A stretch of 64,000 nt of DNA from Arthrobacter sp. GMC3 (GTDB lineage: Bacteria > Actinomycetota > Actinomycetes > Actinomycetales > Micrococcaceae): contig NZ_PJIO01000010.1 in NCBI RefSeq assembly GCF_002929305.1, positions 1-64,000 on the forward strand. Direction: 5' to 3'. Shown here piece by piece: positions 36,974 through 46,527 of this stretch. Positions within the stretch are counted from its first letter, which is position 1. Every line of letters starts with the position of its first letter. Under the pieces are notes generated by a model, which worked only from the letters and a program-made list of their open reading frames with translations, made no database searches and was not told where the DNA came from. A program made the position numbers and the translations under genes.

Positions 36974-39064
36974 GTGTCCTCTCCTATCGATGCCAGCGAA
37001 CGCAGGCTCAACCTCGTCATTGCGTTGCTGGGTACCCGTCGCGGCTACAGCAGGGCCTACATCCGCCAAAACATTAACGGCTATGCCCGGACAGCCGCAA
37101 CGGCCTCCGCGGAGGCCACCGCCAGTGTTGCCTTTGAGCGCATGTTTGAACGTGACAAAGAAACCCTGCGCGAACTGGGCATTCCCATCGCCACCACCAT
37201 CAGCCACGAGCTCGATATTGAAGACCAGGCCCTCTACAGGATCAAGCCAGGTGAATACCGTGTGCCCGAAATCCGCCTCAACGAACCCGAGATGACGCTT
37301 CTGGCCGTTGCCGCAAACTTATGGTCTGAGGCCGCCTTCAGCGAGGCGGCACAGTCCGCTTTGCGCAAGATCGCCACCCGCTCAGGAGCTAGCTGGTACG
37401 ACGACGACACCACGGTTCAATCCCGCATCCGCACCCAGGAGCCCGCTTTTGAACCATTGTGGGGCGCCTTGCGCCAAGGCAACGCCGTGAGCTTCAGCTA
37501 CAAGGGTGCCGGCGCCAGCAATGCCAGCCCGCGCCGAGTTCAACCGTGGGGACTAGGCAACAAATACGGCGAGTGGTACCTCGCCGGATTGGACCTGGAA
37601 AAATCGGCGCCACGAAATTTCCGACTCTCACGCATCCAATCAGAGGTTGTGGTCCTCGACGGCGAGCGTCTAAGGCCTCCGGACGGGTTCTCCATCGCCA
37701 GCGTGCTAGACGGGCTCGGCAATCAGGATCCCTACCGGGGAACTGTGCACGTGCGCGTCGGCTCGGGGCACTCCCTCCGTAGCCAAGAGGGTTCCACCGT
37801 GATTGCAACGGGCGATCCGGAAGGCCTGGACACCTTGTCCATCACGTACCGCGAACCCGAACTCATGGCCGATGATCTGGCCGCTCTGGGCCACCAAGCC
37901 GTAGCCCTGGAACCCGCGTCGCTTCGCGCGTCCGTCGTCAGCAGGCTTCTTGGGGCCGCAGCCGCCGCCACCAGCGGCGACCCGGACGGTGGCCAATTTG
38001 GCCCGAGGATGGCCGTGGCCCCTGCAAAGAAGAAAGACTCCCGCGACAGGCTGCTGCGGCTGCTCTCCATGGTGCCGTTTTTGGTGGCGAATCCCGGCAT
38101 TGAGGAATCGGAGCTCGCCACGGAATTTGGTATTAGCACCAAGCAACTCGCCAAGGATCTGGCAACCTTGACCGTGTCAGGGCTGCCAGGCTACCTCCAC
38201 GGGGACCTCATGGATGTCAGCAACGAAGAGGGACAGGTCTTCATCAGGGATGCTGAGACACTCGCCAGTCCTTTGCGCCTGACGCAAGAAGAAGCCTGCG
38301 CGCTCTTGGTGGGCTTGGATGCCTTGTCGGCAATCCCAGGCACCCGGGAGGCCCAGTCGTTGCGCAATGCGATTGACGCGCTGAAGCTAGTGGCGGGCAA
38401 GGACGCCTGGCTAGCCGACGCCGTCGCACTTCATCTGGTCTCCTCCAAGGAGCTTGAGACCATTACGCGGCTGCAAGCACTCATTGGTGAAGAGGCCGCC
38501 TGCGAGATCACCTATCTCGTGCGAAGCCGGGACGAGCTGACTTTGCGCGTCATCGAACCCAAGCGCATCTATTCCGTCAACTCTGCCTGGTACGTGCGCG
38601 CCTGGTGCCGGCGTGCGGAGGAAATGCGCAGTTTCCGGGTAGAGAATATTCGTTCCCTGCAGCAGGCCGGGCCTCAAATCACGCATCCGGCAATGGTCTC
38701 CCCAGCAATGGTGGGCACCTCCGCCGGTGTCTACACGCCAGGGGTGAACGACGTCGAAGTGCATCTGGTGGCCGATTCCACTACGGCCAAACGGCTCGCA
38801 CCGGCCTATGGGGCAACACTGCACCTGCTACCTGCAGGAACACACGGCACCGATCAGCTCGGCGTTCGGCTCCTAGTGGGGGAGCAACACACCATCCCAC
38901 CTCTCATGGCAAGGCTTGGCGGACACGCCCGTGTGGTGCATCCGCCGGCGCTGCGCGAGGCAACCGCCGCCTGGTTGTCCACGGCAGTGGCCAACTATGG
39001 CATCGACGCTCCCAATCACGCTGTGGGCGAAAACACTCCGGCTACACCCAGCCAAGACGGATAG
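36974..39064 (+). CDS. pafBC: Fused PafB-PafC WYL-domain DNA-damage regulator
   Basis: A 696-residue protein made of two tandem HTH-WYL units. PafB-like residues 1-340 hold a winged HTH (RRLNLVIALLGTRRGYSRAYI) and a WYL core (VQPWGLGNKYGEWYLAGLDL). PafC-like residues about 355-680 hold a second HTH (DRLLRLLSMVPFLVANPGI) and WYL (VNSAWYVRAWCRRAEEMRSF). It activates the LexA-independent damage response in mycobacteria, where the two are separate proteins. Fusion is the known Arthrobacter form. GTG 36974 lies 7 nt after TAGTGT, so the transcript is probably leaderless. Confidence 0.95.
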   Translation: MSSPIDASERRLNLVIALLGTRRGYSRAYIRQNINGYARTAATASAEATASVAFERMFERDKETLRELGIPIATTISHELDIEDQALYRIKPGEYRVPEIRLNEPEMTLLAVAANLWSEAAFSEAAQSALRKIATRSGASWYDDDTTVQSRIRTQEPAFEPLWGALRQGNAVSFSYKGAGASNASPRRVQPWGLGNKYGEWYLAGLDLEKSAPRNFRLSRIQSEVVVLDGERLRPPDGFSIASVLDGLGNQDPYRGTVHVRVGSGHSLRSQEGSTVIATGDPEGLDTLSITYREPELMADDLAALGHQAVALEPASLRASVVSRLLGAAAAATSGDPDGGQFGPRMAVAPAKKKDSRDRLLRLLSMVPFLVANPGIEESELATEFGISTKQLAKDLATLTVSGLPGYLHGDLMDVSNEEGQVFIRDAETLASPLRLTQEEACALLVGLDALSAIPGTREAQSLRNAIDALKLVAGKDAWLADAVALHLVSSKELETITRLQALIGEEAACEITYLVRSRDELTLRVIEPKRIYSVNSAWYVRAWCRRAEEMRSFRVENIRSLQQAGPQITHPAMVSPAMVGTSAGVYTPGVNDVEVHLVADSTTAKRLAPAYGATLHLLPAGTHGTDQLGVRLLVGEQHTIPPLMARLGGHARVVHPPALREATAAWLSTAVANYGIDAPNHAVGENTPATPSQDG

Positions 39065-39073
39065 ACTCAAATA

Positions 39074-39448
39074 ATGCCTTGGTGGTCGTGGATTGTTCTG
39101 TGGGTGGCGCTCGTTGCGCTAGCGCTGCTCTTTGTCATCGTCCTTGGCTTTAAAGTTTGGCGTGATGCCTCCGCAACCATGCGCTCACTAACGGCGGTGA
39201 GCGAGGATCTGGGGCAGCGCTGGGAGAAGAGTTCGCAACTCGCCCAAGAGGCGCTCGTCACAGAAGAGCGGAATGTTGTTCCGGGGTCCGCCGTTTTTGC
39301 AACCCCTGAACAAATGAAGGATGATTACCTAGCTGCCAAAGAGGATCGGCGTTTCGCCCGACTTCAACGGCGCGTCGCCCGCAGGAAAGAACGCGGACAG
39401 CTCCAATCCTTGCGCGACATCGAAGCTTTACAAGACGTAGCCTTATAA
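39074..39448 (+). CDS. Small membrane protein between pafBC and tatA
   Basis: A 124-residue protein with one N-terminal membrane helix (WWSWIVLWVALVALALLFVI), a helical middle, and a basic tail (RFARLQRRVARRKERG). No family recognised. ATG 39074 lies 6 nt after TAGACT (39062-39067), which overlaps the pafBC stop, so it has its own leaderless promoter. The helix-then-amphipathic-helix layout loosely resembles TatB, but the Gly/Pro hinge and Glu of TatB are missing, so I do not call it so. Confidence 0.7.
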   Translation: MPWWSWIVLWVALVALALLFVIVLGFKVWRDASATMRSLTAVSEDLGQRWEKSSQLAQEALVTEERNVVPGSAVFATPEQMKDDYLAAKEDRRFARLQRRVARRKERGQLQSLRDIEALQDVAL

Positions 39449-39481
39449 GACGTAGGATGAACCAAAAGGAAAGGTCATACC

Positions 39482-39748
39482 ATGGCAATTTTTAGGGAAC
39501 CTTGGGTTCTTGGCATTATTATTCTCGTTGCGATTCTCCTGTTCGCAGGACCCAAATTGCCGAGCATTGCTCGAAACCTTGGACAGTCCATGCGGATTAT
39601 CAAATCCGAGGTCAAGGAAATGAAGAACGACGGCAAGGAAGAGAAAACCGCTGCTGCCGCACCCGACGCCGAAGCGCCTGTTGAAGGCAAAATTGTCAAT
39701 GATCCCACCAAATCCGGGACCACTGACAGCACCGGCACCGGCGTCTAG
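39482..39748 (+). CDS. tatA: Sec-independent protein translocase subunit TatA
   Basis: An 88-residue Tat pore protein. An N-terminal membrane helix (PWVLGIIILVAILLFAGP) is followed by the FGxKLP-type hinge (FAGPKLPSIARNLGQSM), an amphipathic helix and an acidic tail. AAGGAAAGG precedes the ATG. It is co-transcribed with tatC, 23 nt downstream. No tatB occurs in the window; it may be elsewhere. Confidence 0.96.
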   Translation: MAIFREPWVLGIIILVAILLFAGPKLPSIARNLGQSMRIIKSEVKEMKNDGKEEKTAAAAPDAEAPVEGKIVNDPTKSGTTDSTGTGV

Positions 39749-39771
39749 TCATAGAATCCGCTACAGAGACA

Positions 39772-40608
39772 GTGAGTGCAGTGAAGGGGCGCAAAGCCAA
39801 TCCTGATGGCCAGATGTCCCTTAAAGAACACCTGGTAGAAGCAAGGAACAGGCTCTTCAAGAGCGCCCTGGCCATGATTCCGGGAATCATCATCGGGTGG
39901 ATTCTTTACGACCCTTTGATGGCGGCTGTCACTGCGCCCCTGCGTGACATCAGCGCCGAACGGCACATTGTTGCATCCTTGAACTTTGAAGGTGTCACAA
40001 CGTCGTTCGATTTGAAACTGCAGATTTCCCTCATCTTGGGTCTGATCCTTGCCTCACCTGTCTGGATCTACCAGCTGTGGGCGTTCATCACGCCCGGGCT
40101 GACGAAGAAGGAACGCCGCTACACGCTGTCGTACCTGTTTGCTGCCGTGCCGTTGTTCCTGGCGGGCGTTTTTGTTGGCTGGCTCATCTGGCCCAACATT
40201 GTTCGTGCCCTGACCTCCTTCACTCCGGAGGGCGGCAGCAACATCATGAAGGCTGTCGACTACTTGCAGTTCGTGCTGCAATTGATGCTTTTCATGGGTG
40301 TCGCATTCTTGGTGCCGGTACTACTGTTTGCCCTGAATGCCATTGGCATGGTGCGTGGTTCCACGTATTTGAAAGCCTGGCGCTTCACCATCTTGGGTGT
40401 CACCATTGTCTCGGCCATGGCAGCACCGGGATCGGATGTCATGTCAATGTTCTTCCTGGCCGCGCCACTCTTGGTCTTGTACTTTGGCGCTATCGGGCTC
40501 TGCATACTCAATGACAAGCGCCGTGATCGGCGCTTGGCAAAGCGGGAGAAGGAAACCGAAGCGACCGCGGACGTTGCCACGCCGTCGAAGGATCTCGAAA
40601 TTCAATAA
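39772..40608 (+). CDS. tatC: Sec-independent protein translocase subunit TatC
   Basis: A 278-residue, six-helix membrane protein that binds twin-arginine signal peptides. MSLKEHLVEARNRLFKS is the conserved N-terminal LxELRxR-type block, and SPVWIYQLWAFITPGLTKKERR contains the F/P-loop region. GTG 39772 is used as start; GTG 39781 is an alternative. It is followed directly by helY, which has its own leaderless promoter. Confidence 0.96.
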   Translation: MSAVKGRKANPDGQMSLKEHLVEARNRLFKSALAMIPGIIIGWILYDPLMAAVTAPLRDISAERHIVASLNFEGVTTSFDLKLQISLILGLILASPVWIYQLWAFITPGLTKKERRYTLSYLFAAVPLFLAGVFVGWLIWPNIVRALTSFTPEGGSNIMKAVDYLQFVLQLMLFMGVAFLVPVLLFALNAIGMVRGSTYLKAWRFTILGVTIVSAMAAPGSDVMSMFFLAAPLLVLYFGAIGLCILNDKRRDRRLAKREKETEATADVATPSKDLEIQ

Positions 40609-40637
40609 CAGTCCCCGGCCTCGCGTAGGCTGGTTGC

Positions 40638-43505
40638 ATGCCAATGTCTGAGCCTGAGTCACCCGCCGAACGCTACATGGCAGCCAAGGCCAACGCCTCC
40701 GATGCCACCAGCGATTTTGGTGCTTTCAAAGAAACACTTGACTTTGATCTAGACGATTTTCAACTCACCGCGTGCCGGGCTCTCGTAGCTGGCCGCGGTG
40801 TTTTGGTTGCTGCCCCCACCGGGGCTGGGAAAACTATTGTGGGCGAGTTTGCCGTCTACCTTGCACTCTCGCGCGGGCACAAGGCGTTCTACACGACGCC
40901 CATCAAAGCACTGAGCAATCAGAAGTACCAAGAACTGGCGCGCAAGTACGGCCCGGAGAACGTGGGGCTGCTCACCGGAGACACGAGCATCAACTCTGAG
41001 GCACCCGTGGTGGTCATGACCACCGAAGTACTGCGGAACATGCTCTATGCGGACTCTCAGACCCTTTCCGGCCTGGCCTACGTGGTCATGGACGAGGTCC
41101 ACTACCTGGCCGACAGGTTCCGTGGTGCGGTATGGGAGGAAGTGATTATCCACCTTCCCAGTGAGGTTTCTGTGGTGTCGCTGAGCGCCACCGTTTCCAA
41201 TGCCGAGGAGTTTGGTGCCTGGCTGGGCACGGTTCGCGGTGACACGGCGGTTGTCGTCTCCGAACACCGGCCGGTACCGCTGTGGCAACATGTCATGGTC
41301 CAAAAAGAAATTGTGGACCTCTTCGCCACCCAACAATCATTCGATGAGATTGCCGGGGACAGCGCCCCCGAGGCCAATCCGCGCATCAAGGTCAACCCTG
41401 AGCTGCTCAAACTTGCCCGCAGCGAATCACCATCATCTGCCCGTGGACGTCAGGGATCCAGGCCCGGCCGGCGGGACCACCGAGGGTCCCGTTACAGTGA
41501 CACCGGATCCAAATACTCTTCCCCTCTGAACCGTTCGGACTCCGGAATGGTCAAGAAGGCCTCCCGCCCGCAGGTCATCCGGGCGCTGCACTCGGCAAAC
41601 CTGCTTCCAGCCATCACATTCATCTTCTCCCGGGCCGCTTGCGATGCAGCCGTCCAGCAGTGCGCTGCCGCTGGCCTATGGCTCACCACCGGTGAGGAAC
41701 AGGCGGAAATTGCGCGGCGCGTGGATGCCGCATGTGCTGACCTTCCCGACTCCGACAAGGACATTCTGGGCTACTGGGGCTGGCGTGACGGCTTGCTGCG
41801 CGGACTGGCAGCCCACCACGCCGGCATGCTCCCCAGTTTCAAGGAAGTGGTGGAGGACCTCTTTGCGGACGGCCTGGTGCAGGCTGTTTTCGCTACCGAA
41901 ACTTTGGCTCTGGGCATCAACATGCCGGCCCGCACGGTCGTTCTGGAAAAGCTGGAAAAATTCAATGGTGAGGCCCACGTCGGCATCACCGCGGGGGAGT
42001 ACACCCAACTAACGGGCAGGGCAGGGCGCCGCGGTATCGACGTGGAGGGCCACGCCGTGGTCCTGTGGCAGCCCGGCACCGACCCCACAGCGGTGGCAGG
42101 CCTCGCCTCCAAGCGCACCTACCCGCTGAATTCCAGCTTCCGGCCCACCTACAACATGAGTATCAACCTCCTGGCCCAATTCGGCCGACGCCGCACCCGC
42201 GACATCTTGGAGTCGTCCTTCGCACAGTTCCAGGCCGACAGGTCTGTGGTAGATCTAGCCAAGCAGGTCAGATCCCGGGAAGCTTCCCTGACCGGGTATG
42301 AAAAAGCCATGACCTGTCACCTGGGCGACTTTAGCGAATACGCCAAACTTCGCCGTGAACTCTCCGATCTTGAAAGTGGCGCCTCCAAATCCCAGGCGAA
42401 ACGGCGACGGACCTCTCTCGCCCAGTCGCTGGCGGCCCTGTCGCCGGGGGACGTGGTGATGGTACCGGCCGGGCGCGCACCGGGCCACGCCGTCGTACTG
42501 GAAGCCGATTCAAGCTCACGTGAACCCCGGCCCCTCATCCTCACGCTGGAGAAGGAAGTCCGGCGGCTGAGCATCAACGACCTCACGGCTCCGGCAATCC
42601 CAGCAACTCATGTGCGGCTTGGCAAGAACTTTAATGCCAAGGTACCCAAGGACCGACGCAATCTGCTGAGTTCGGTGGAACAGGCACTCACGGATGCCGC
42701 TGGCAGGGGCCCGGGCAGAACTGCCTTCGCCCTGCCCGGACCCCTGCAGGACGAGACAGAGGGTGTCGAGGCCCTGAGACGGGCCCTGCGCGCGCACCCC
42801 TGCCACGGTTGCGGCGACAGGGAAGAGCATGCACGCTGGTCTGAGCGCTGGTGGAAACTGCGCCGCGAAACAGACGTCCTGGCACAGGCTATATCGGCAC
42901 GCACCAATACCATTGCCAAGACTTTTGACCGGGTGACCGATCTTCTGTCCTCCTACGGCTTCCTTGAGCTGGACAGCGCCGGGAACCTGCGGCCCACCGA
43001 AGATGGCCAACGCCTGCGAAGCGTCTACGGCGAGAAGGACCTGCTCATAGCCATGGCCCTGCGCGAAGGCGCCTTCGATGACCTGGATGCCGCCGAGCTT
43101 GCGGCGTTCACCACGGCCGTGGTCTATCAGGCCAAGCGCGACGACGGCGCTGCCCGCCCCAGGATGCCCAGTGTCAGCTTGGAGACCTCTGTGGAGACGG
43201 TGGTGCGCCTGTGGGCTGCGCTGGAGGATACCGAGGAGGCGCATCGGCTACCTCTGACGAGTGAACCCGAACTTGGCCTGGTGTGGCCCATGTACAAGTG
43301 GGCTAAGGGTCGTACGCTTCACGATGCACTCCACGGCACTGAGCTGGCAGCCGGGGACTTTGTCCGATGGACCAAACAAGTGATCGATCTGTTGGGCCAG
43401 TTGTCGAAGGTGCCGGGAATGCCTGCCGACTTTGCGAGGTTGTGCAGATCGGCCATGGATTTGTTGCGCCGGGGAGTGGTGGCTTACACCACAGTTGTTG
43501 AATAA
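40638..43505 (+). CDS. helY: Ski2/Mtr4-type DEVH-box RNA helicase HelY
   Basis: A 955-residue superfamily 2 helicase. Walker A APTGAGKT is at 59-66 and DEVH at 152-155; SAT (LSATVSN) and motif VI (QLTGRAGRRGID) follow. A low-complexity Arg/Ser/Gly insert near 265-305 separates the RecA lobes. The C-terminal half is the Ski2 helical/arch region. It probably remodels RNA for decay or processing. TAGGCT lies 6 nt before ATG 40638 with no ribosome site. The tatA-tatC-helY order is common in Actinobacteria. Confidence 0.93.
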   Translation: MPMSEPESPAERYMAAKANASDATSDFGAFKETLDFDLDDFQLTACRALVAGRGVLVAAPTGAGKTIVGEFAVYLALSRGHKAFYTTPIKALSNQKYQELARKYGPENVGLLTGDTSINSEAPVVVMTTEVLRNMLYADSQTLSGLAYVVMDEVHYLADRFRGAVWEEVIIHLPSEVSVVSLSATVSNAEEFGAWLGTVRGDTAVVVSEHRPVPLWQHVMVQKEIVDLFATQQSFDEIAGDSAPEANPRIKVNPELLKLARSESPSSARGRQGSRPGRRDHRGSRYSDTGSKYSSPLNRSDSGMVKKASRPQVIRALHSANLLPAITFIFSRAACDAAVQQCAAAGLWLTTGEEQAEIARRVDAACADLPDSDKDILGYWGWRDGLLRGLAAHHAGMLPSFKEVVEDLFADGLVQAVFATETLALGINMPARTVVLEKLEKFNGEAHVGITAGEYTQLTGRAGRRGIDVEGHAVVLWQPGTDPTAVAGLASKRTYPLNSSFRPTYNMSINLLAQFGRRRTRDILESSFAQFQADRSVVDLAKQVRSREASLTGYEKAMTCHLGDFSEYAKLRRELSDLESGASKSQAKRRRTSLAQSLAALSPGDVVMVPAGRAPGHAVVLEADSSSREPRPLILTLEKEVRRLSINDLTAPAIPATHVRLGKNFNAKVPKDRRNLLSSVEQALTDAAGRGPGRTAFALPGPLQDETEGVEALRRALRAHPCHGCGDREEHARWSERWWKLRRETDVLAQAISARTNTIAKTFDRVTDLLSSYGFLELDSAGNLRPTEDGQRLRSVYGEKDLLIAMALREGAFDDLDAAELAAFTTAVVYQAKRDDGAARPRMPSVSLETSVETVVRLWAALEDTEEAHRLPLTSEPELGLVWPMYKWAKGRTLHDALHGTELAAGDFVRWTKQVIDLLGQLSKVPGMPADFARLCRSAMDLLRRGVVAYTTVVE

Positions 43506-43598
43506 CCGCCAAGCACCCAGCAATCCGCTCACAGACCACCACCGCCCGGACACCGGGTGCACGACTTTGAAAATTGTTCTCGAAAGGACTCCACAGCC

Positions 43599-45227
43599 AT
43601 GTCTTTGACCATGTATCGCAACGGCTCCGTCTACAGCGCTGCAGATCCGTTAGCAACAGCCATGCTGGTGGATGGGGACACCGTGGCCTGGGTCGGATCG
43701 GAACACGCGGCCACGTCCTTGCTGGATTCACGCATGCGCCTTGTCGACCTGGGCGGAACACTGATTACACCGGGTTTTGTTGATTCCCACGTGCACGTGA
43801 CCGAGACCGGACTGGCGCTGGAATCCGTGGACCTCACGGGTGCCCGCTCGGTAAGTGAGGCGCTTGACCTGGTGGCGATCGCCGCGGCGGACAAGCCCGC
43901 GGGAGTCTTGCTCGGCCATGGTTGGGACGAGTCCTCCTGGGCCGAGCAACGCCCGCTGACGGCCGCGGAGTTGGAGCGGGCCAGTGGCGGCCGCGAAGTC
44001 TACCTGGCGCGTGTTGACGTCCATTCGGCGATGGTCTCCGGAGCCTTGGCGACGCGTTGCGGCTTGCCAGCCCTGAAAGGGTGGCACGGAGACGGCCTTG
44101 TCAGCGGTGACGCCCATGCGCATGTCCGTGACGCAGTGCGCCAACTGTCACCGACTGATCGCACGCGGGTTCAGCAGCGCGCTTTGCGCCATGCGGCCGC
44201 CAATGGCTATATTGCGCTAGCCGAGATGAGCGCCCCACATGTCGGCTCGGCCGACGACCTCGCCGCCTTGGCAGCACTGAGCGCCTTCGATGCTCCTGAA
44301 GCCTTTGCCGAGGTCCTGCCGTATTGGGGTCAGGCAGTTTCCAGTGCCGAGGAGGCCCGGCAGGTGTTGGCGTCCTTGGGAACGCCCGTGCTCGGGCTCG
44401 CAGGAGACCTCAACATCGACGGATCGATGGGCTCTCATTCGGCGTTCCTGCGTGCACCCTACGCCGATGTTCCAGCCACGCGGGGGAACGCCTACCTGAC
44501 TGCCGCCCAAATCGCCGACCATTTGGCTGCGACGTCCGAGCTCGGCATCTCCGGCGGCTTCCACGTGATCGGCGACGGCGCCATGGACTTGGCAGTGGAG
44601 GGCTTGGCCCTTGCGGCAGAACGGGTGGGCATTGAGAAAGTTCGTGCGGCAGGTCACCGCTTCGAGCACGCTGAAATGGTTGACGACGCGGCCATGGCAG
44701 CACTCGCACTGCATGCCGTGACAGTATCCGTCCAGCCGGCCTTTGATGCCTTGTGGGGCGGGGACCAGGGCATGTACGCGCAGCGTTTGGGGGCCGAACG
44801 GGCAGCAACTCTGAATCCGATAGCTAAATTCTATGAGGCAGGTGTGCCGATCTGTTTCGGTTCCGACGCTCCGGTGACACCACTGAACCCGTGGGCCAGC
44901 GTCCGTGCCGCATTGTCGCACCACCAGCCGCTCCAAAGGATCTCAGCCCGTGCGGCTTTTATTGGCCACACGCGTGCAGGATGGCGGGCCGCCAGCGCAC
45001 AGAACCCCATGCTGGGACAGCTGGCTCCGGGCGCCCCGGCCAGCTTCGCCATCTGGGAGGTTGACGCGCTCATGGTCCAGGTGGCCGACGAACGCGTTCA
45101 GTCCTGGTCAACAGACCCCCGGGCCCGGACACCTTTGTTGCCCGCATTGGATACGGACAATGATCCCCGCTGCCTGCAAACAGTGCACCGTGGCCGGGAA
45201 CTGTACGCCGCGGAGGACTTCTCTTAA
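43599..45227 (+). CDS. Amidohydrolase, YtcJ-like
   Basis: A 542-residue metal-dependent hydrolase of the amidohydrolase-3 type. Metal ligands are visible in FVDSHVHV, FHVIGDGAMD, RFEHAEM and FGSDAPV (catalytic Asp). The NFA1/YtcJ phrase GDLNIDGSMGSHSAFL is present. Relatives hydrolyse formamides, N-acyl groups or ureas; the substrate is unknown. AAAGGA precedes ATG 43599. Confidence 0.9.
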   Translation: MSLTMYRNGSVYSAADPLATAMLVDGDTVAWVGSEHAATSLLDSRMRLVDLGGTLITPGFVDSHVHVTETGLALESVDLTGARSVSEALDLVAIAAADKPAGVLLGHGWDESSWAEQRPLTAAELERASGGREVYLARVDVHSAMVSGALATRCGLPALKGWHGDGLVSGDAHAHVRDAVRQLSPTDRTRVQQRALRHAAANGYIALAEMSAPHVGSADDLAALAALSAFDAPEAFAEVLPYWGQAVSSAEEARQVLASLGTPVLGLAGDLNIDGSMGSHSAFLRAPYADVPATRGNAYLTAAQIADHLAATSELGISGGFHVIGDGAMDLAVEGLALAAERVGIEKVRAAGHRFEHAEMVDDAAMAALALHAVTVSVQPAFDALWGGDQGMYAQRLGAERAATLNPIAKFYEAGVPICFGSDAPVTPLNPWASVRAALSHHQPLQRISARAAFIGHTRAGWRAASAQNPMLGQLAPGAPASFAIWEVDALMVQVADERVQSWSTDPRARTPLLPALDTDNDPRCLQTVHRGRELYAAEDFS

Positions 45228-45314
45228 CATCCCCTACCCGGGCATTAAATAGCAGCGCATAATGTCGTATTGCTTGGGTTCAAGGAAATATTTCTTTTTC
45301 CAGCACTTGAGGCC

Positions 45315-45350
45315 GCTGACCTGCGCTTTTGCTTGTTTGCGCAGGTCAGC
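45315..45350. terminator. Perfect hairpin downstream of the amidohydrolase
   Basis: GCTGACCTGCGC (45315-45326) and GCGCAGGTCAGC (45339-45350) form a 12-bp stem with a T-rich 12-nt loop. No T-run follows on the plus strand. Confidence 0.5.
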
Positions 45351-45577
45351 AATGTGTTGACATGAGCACGTTTGGCCATTAGTTTTTATTGAAGTGGCTT
45401 GCCCTAAAAGGTGATCCCCGCCGTTGGATTGAAAGCTGGTCTCGGTGTTAGGGAGATAAGTTCACGCGTCAGTAGAAAACAAGCAGATTTCCCCATGTCT
45501 TCGATGTGGGTTCTGTTTGGCCCGAAGGCGCGTGGACTTGTCTTTTTTTTGTGTGCGATCCACCTCACAGTGGCGGA

Positions 45578-45602
45578 ACTGTACAGGACAGTCACCTATA
45601 AT
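45578..45602 (+). promoter_or_regulatory. Promoter and possible operator of ppm1
   Basis: TATAAT (45597-45602) is a consensus -10, rare in this GC-rich window. No good -35 lies 17 bp upstream. Instead a perfect dyad ACTGT-acagg-ACAGT (45578-45592) fills that space, which would suit an activator or repressor site. Confidence 0.5.
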
Positions 45603-45720
45603 GGGGAATTGGCGCCGCGTGACCCTTGCCTTTACTGGCCATTCCATGGTCTTGCCAAGGTCCGCACCGTGCGCAAGATTTCACCCTCTTCTTCATTTCC
45701 ACACGGAAAGGCAACTACTG

Positions 45721-46449
45721 TTGCGTGTCCTGACAATTATTCCCACATACAACGAGATTGAGTCCCTGCCCAAGACTCTCAAGCGCCTCCGGGACGCTGT
45801 CCCGCATGTTGACGTACTCATCGCCGATGACAACAGCCCCGATGGCACAGGCAGGCTTGCGGACGAGTTCGCCGCTACCGACAGTCAGGTGCACGTGCTG
45901 CACCGAGCCGGCAAAGAGGGCTTGGGTGCGGCTTACCTGGCCGGTTTCGCGTGGGGCCTTGAGGCTGGCTATGACGTTCTCGTGGAGATGGACGCCGACG
46001 GTTCCCATCAGCCCGAGCAGCTGCCCCTTCTTTTGGATGCCATCGATCAGGGTGCCGACCTGGTCCTGGGTTCGCGCTGGGTTGCCGGCGGCAAGGTGGT
46101 CAACTGGCCGCTGCACCGCAAGCTGATCTCCACCTGCGGCAGCCTCTACTCCCGTGTCCTGTTGGGGATTTCCATCCGCGACGTCACAGGCGGCTACCGG
46201 GCTTTCCGTCGCAGCACCCTGGAGGCCCTTGATCTGGCAGCGGTTGATTCGGTGGGTTACGGATTCCAGGTCGACATGCTCTGGCGTGTGTGCCAAAAGG
46301 GCTTGAAGGTCGTTGAAGTGCCCATCACTTTTGTGGAGCGCGAACTTGGCGCCTCCAAGATGAGCGGCAATATTGTTCAAGAAGCAATGCTCAATGTCAC
46401 CAAGTGGGGCCTGAGCGCACGCTGGAACAAGCTGACCGGGCGTAAGTAA
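45721..46449 (+). CDS. ppm1: Polyprenol-monophosphomannose synthase
   Basis: A 242-residue GT2 enzyme that moves mannose from GDP-mannose to polyprenyl phosphate, the donor for lipomannan and glycoprotein mannosylation. [23 protein letters not shown] and the metal-binding [13 protein letters not shown] are diagnostic. It is the catalytic domain only, without the Lnt-like membrane domain fused in M. tuberculosis. The frame has no ATG/GTG near the conserved N-terminus, so TTG 45721 is the likely start, with GAAAGG about 10 nt upstream. It ends at a very strong terminator. Confidence 0.9.
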   Translation: MRVLTIIPTYNEIESLPKTLKRLRDAVPHVDVLIADDNSPDGTGRLADEFAATDSQVHVLHRAGKEGLGAAYLAGFAWGLEAGYDVLVEMDADGSHQPEQLPLLLDAIDQGADLVLGSRWVAGGKVVNWPLHRKLISTCGSLYSRVLLGISIRDVTGGYRAFRRSTLEALDLAAVDSVGYGFQVDMLWRVCQKGLKVVEVPITFVERELGASKMSGNIVQEAMLNVTKWGLSARWNKLTGRK

Positions 46450-46470
46450 TACCCCGGAATTTTACTTTGG

Positions 46471-46520
46471 CCACGTAAAAGGCGGGCGACCCGAAACCGG
46501 GTCGCCCGCCTTTTACGTGG
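46471..46520. terminator. 23-bp perfect bidirectional terminator
   Basis: Arms 46471-46493 and 46498-46520 are exact reverse complements (23 bp) with an AAAC loop. An internal AAAA/TTTT gives T-runs in both directions. It lies between convergent ppm1 and rbpA. Confidence 0.93.
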
Positions 46521-46527
46521 GTGTGAC

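Larger units (their letters stand above)
45228..45720. other. 493-bp region upstream of the mannosyltransferase gene
   Basis: No gene is supported; open frames here lack starts, ribosome sites and protein-like composition. It is less GC-rich than its surroundings, with TTTTTTTT at 45543-45550. It holds a hairpin at 45315-45350 and a TATAAT box at 45597 with an overlapping dyad, giving the next gene a leader of about 110 nt. Confidence 0.55.

Noticed and set aside
39074..39448. Calling the small membrane protein TatB
   Set aside because: It has one membrane helix and an amphipathic part but lacks the N-terminal Glu and the Gly-Pro hinge of TatA/TatB.
45411..45761. 116-codon plus-strand frame upstream of ppm1
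   Set aside because: It overlaps the promoter and 5' end of ppm1 in another frame and has no ribosome site; composition looks random.
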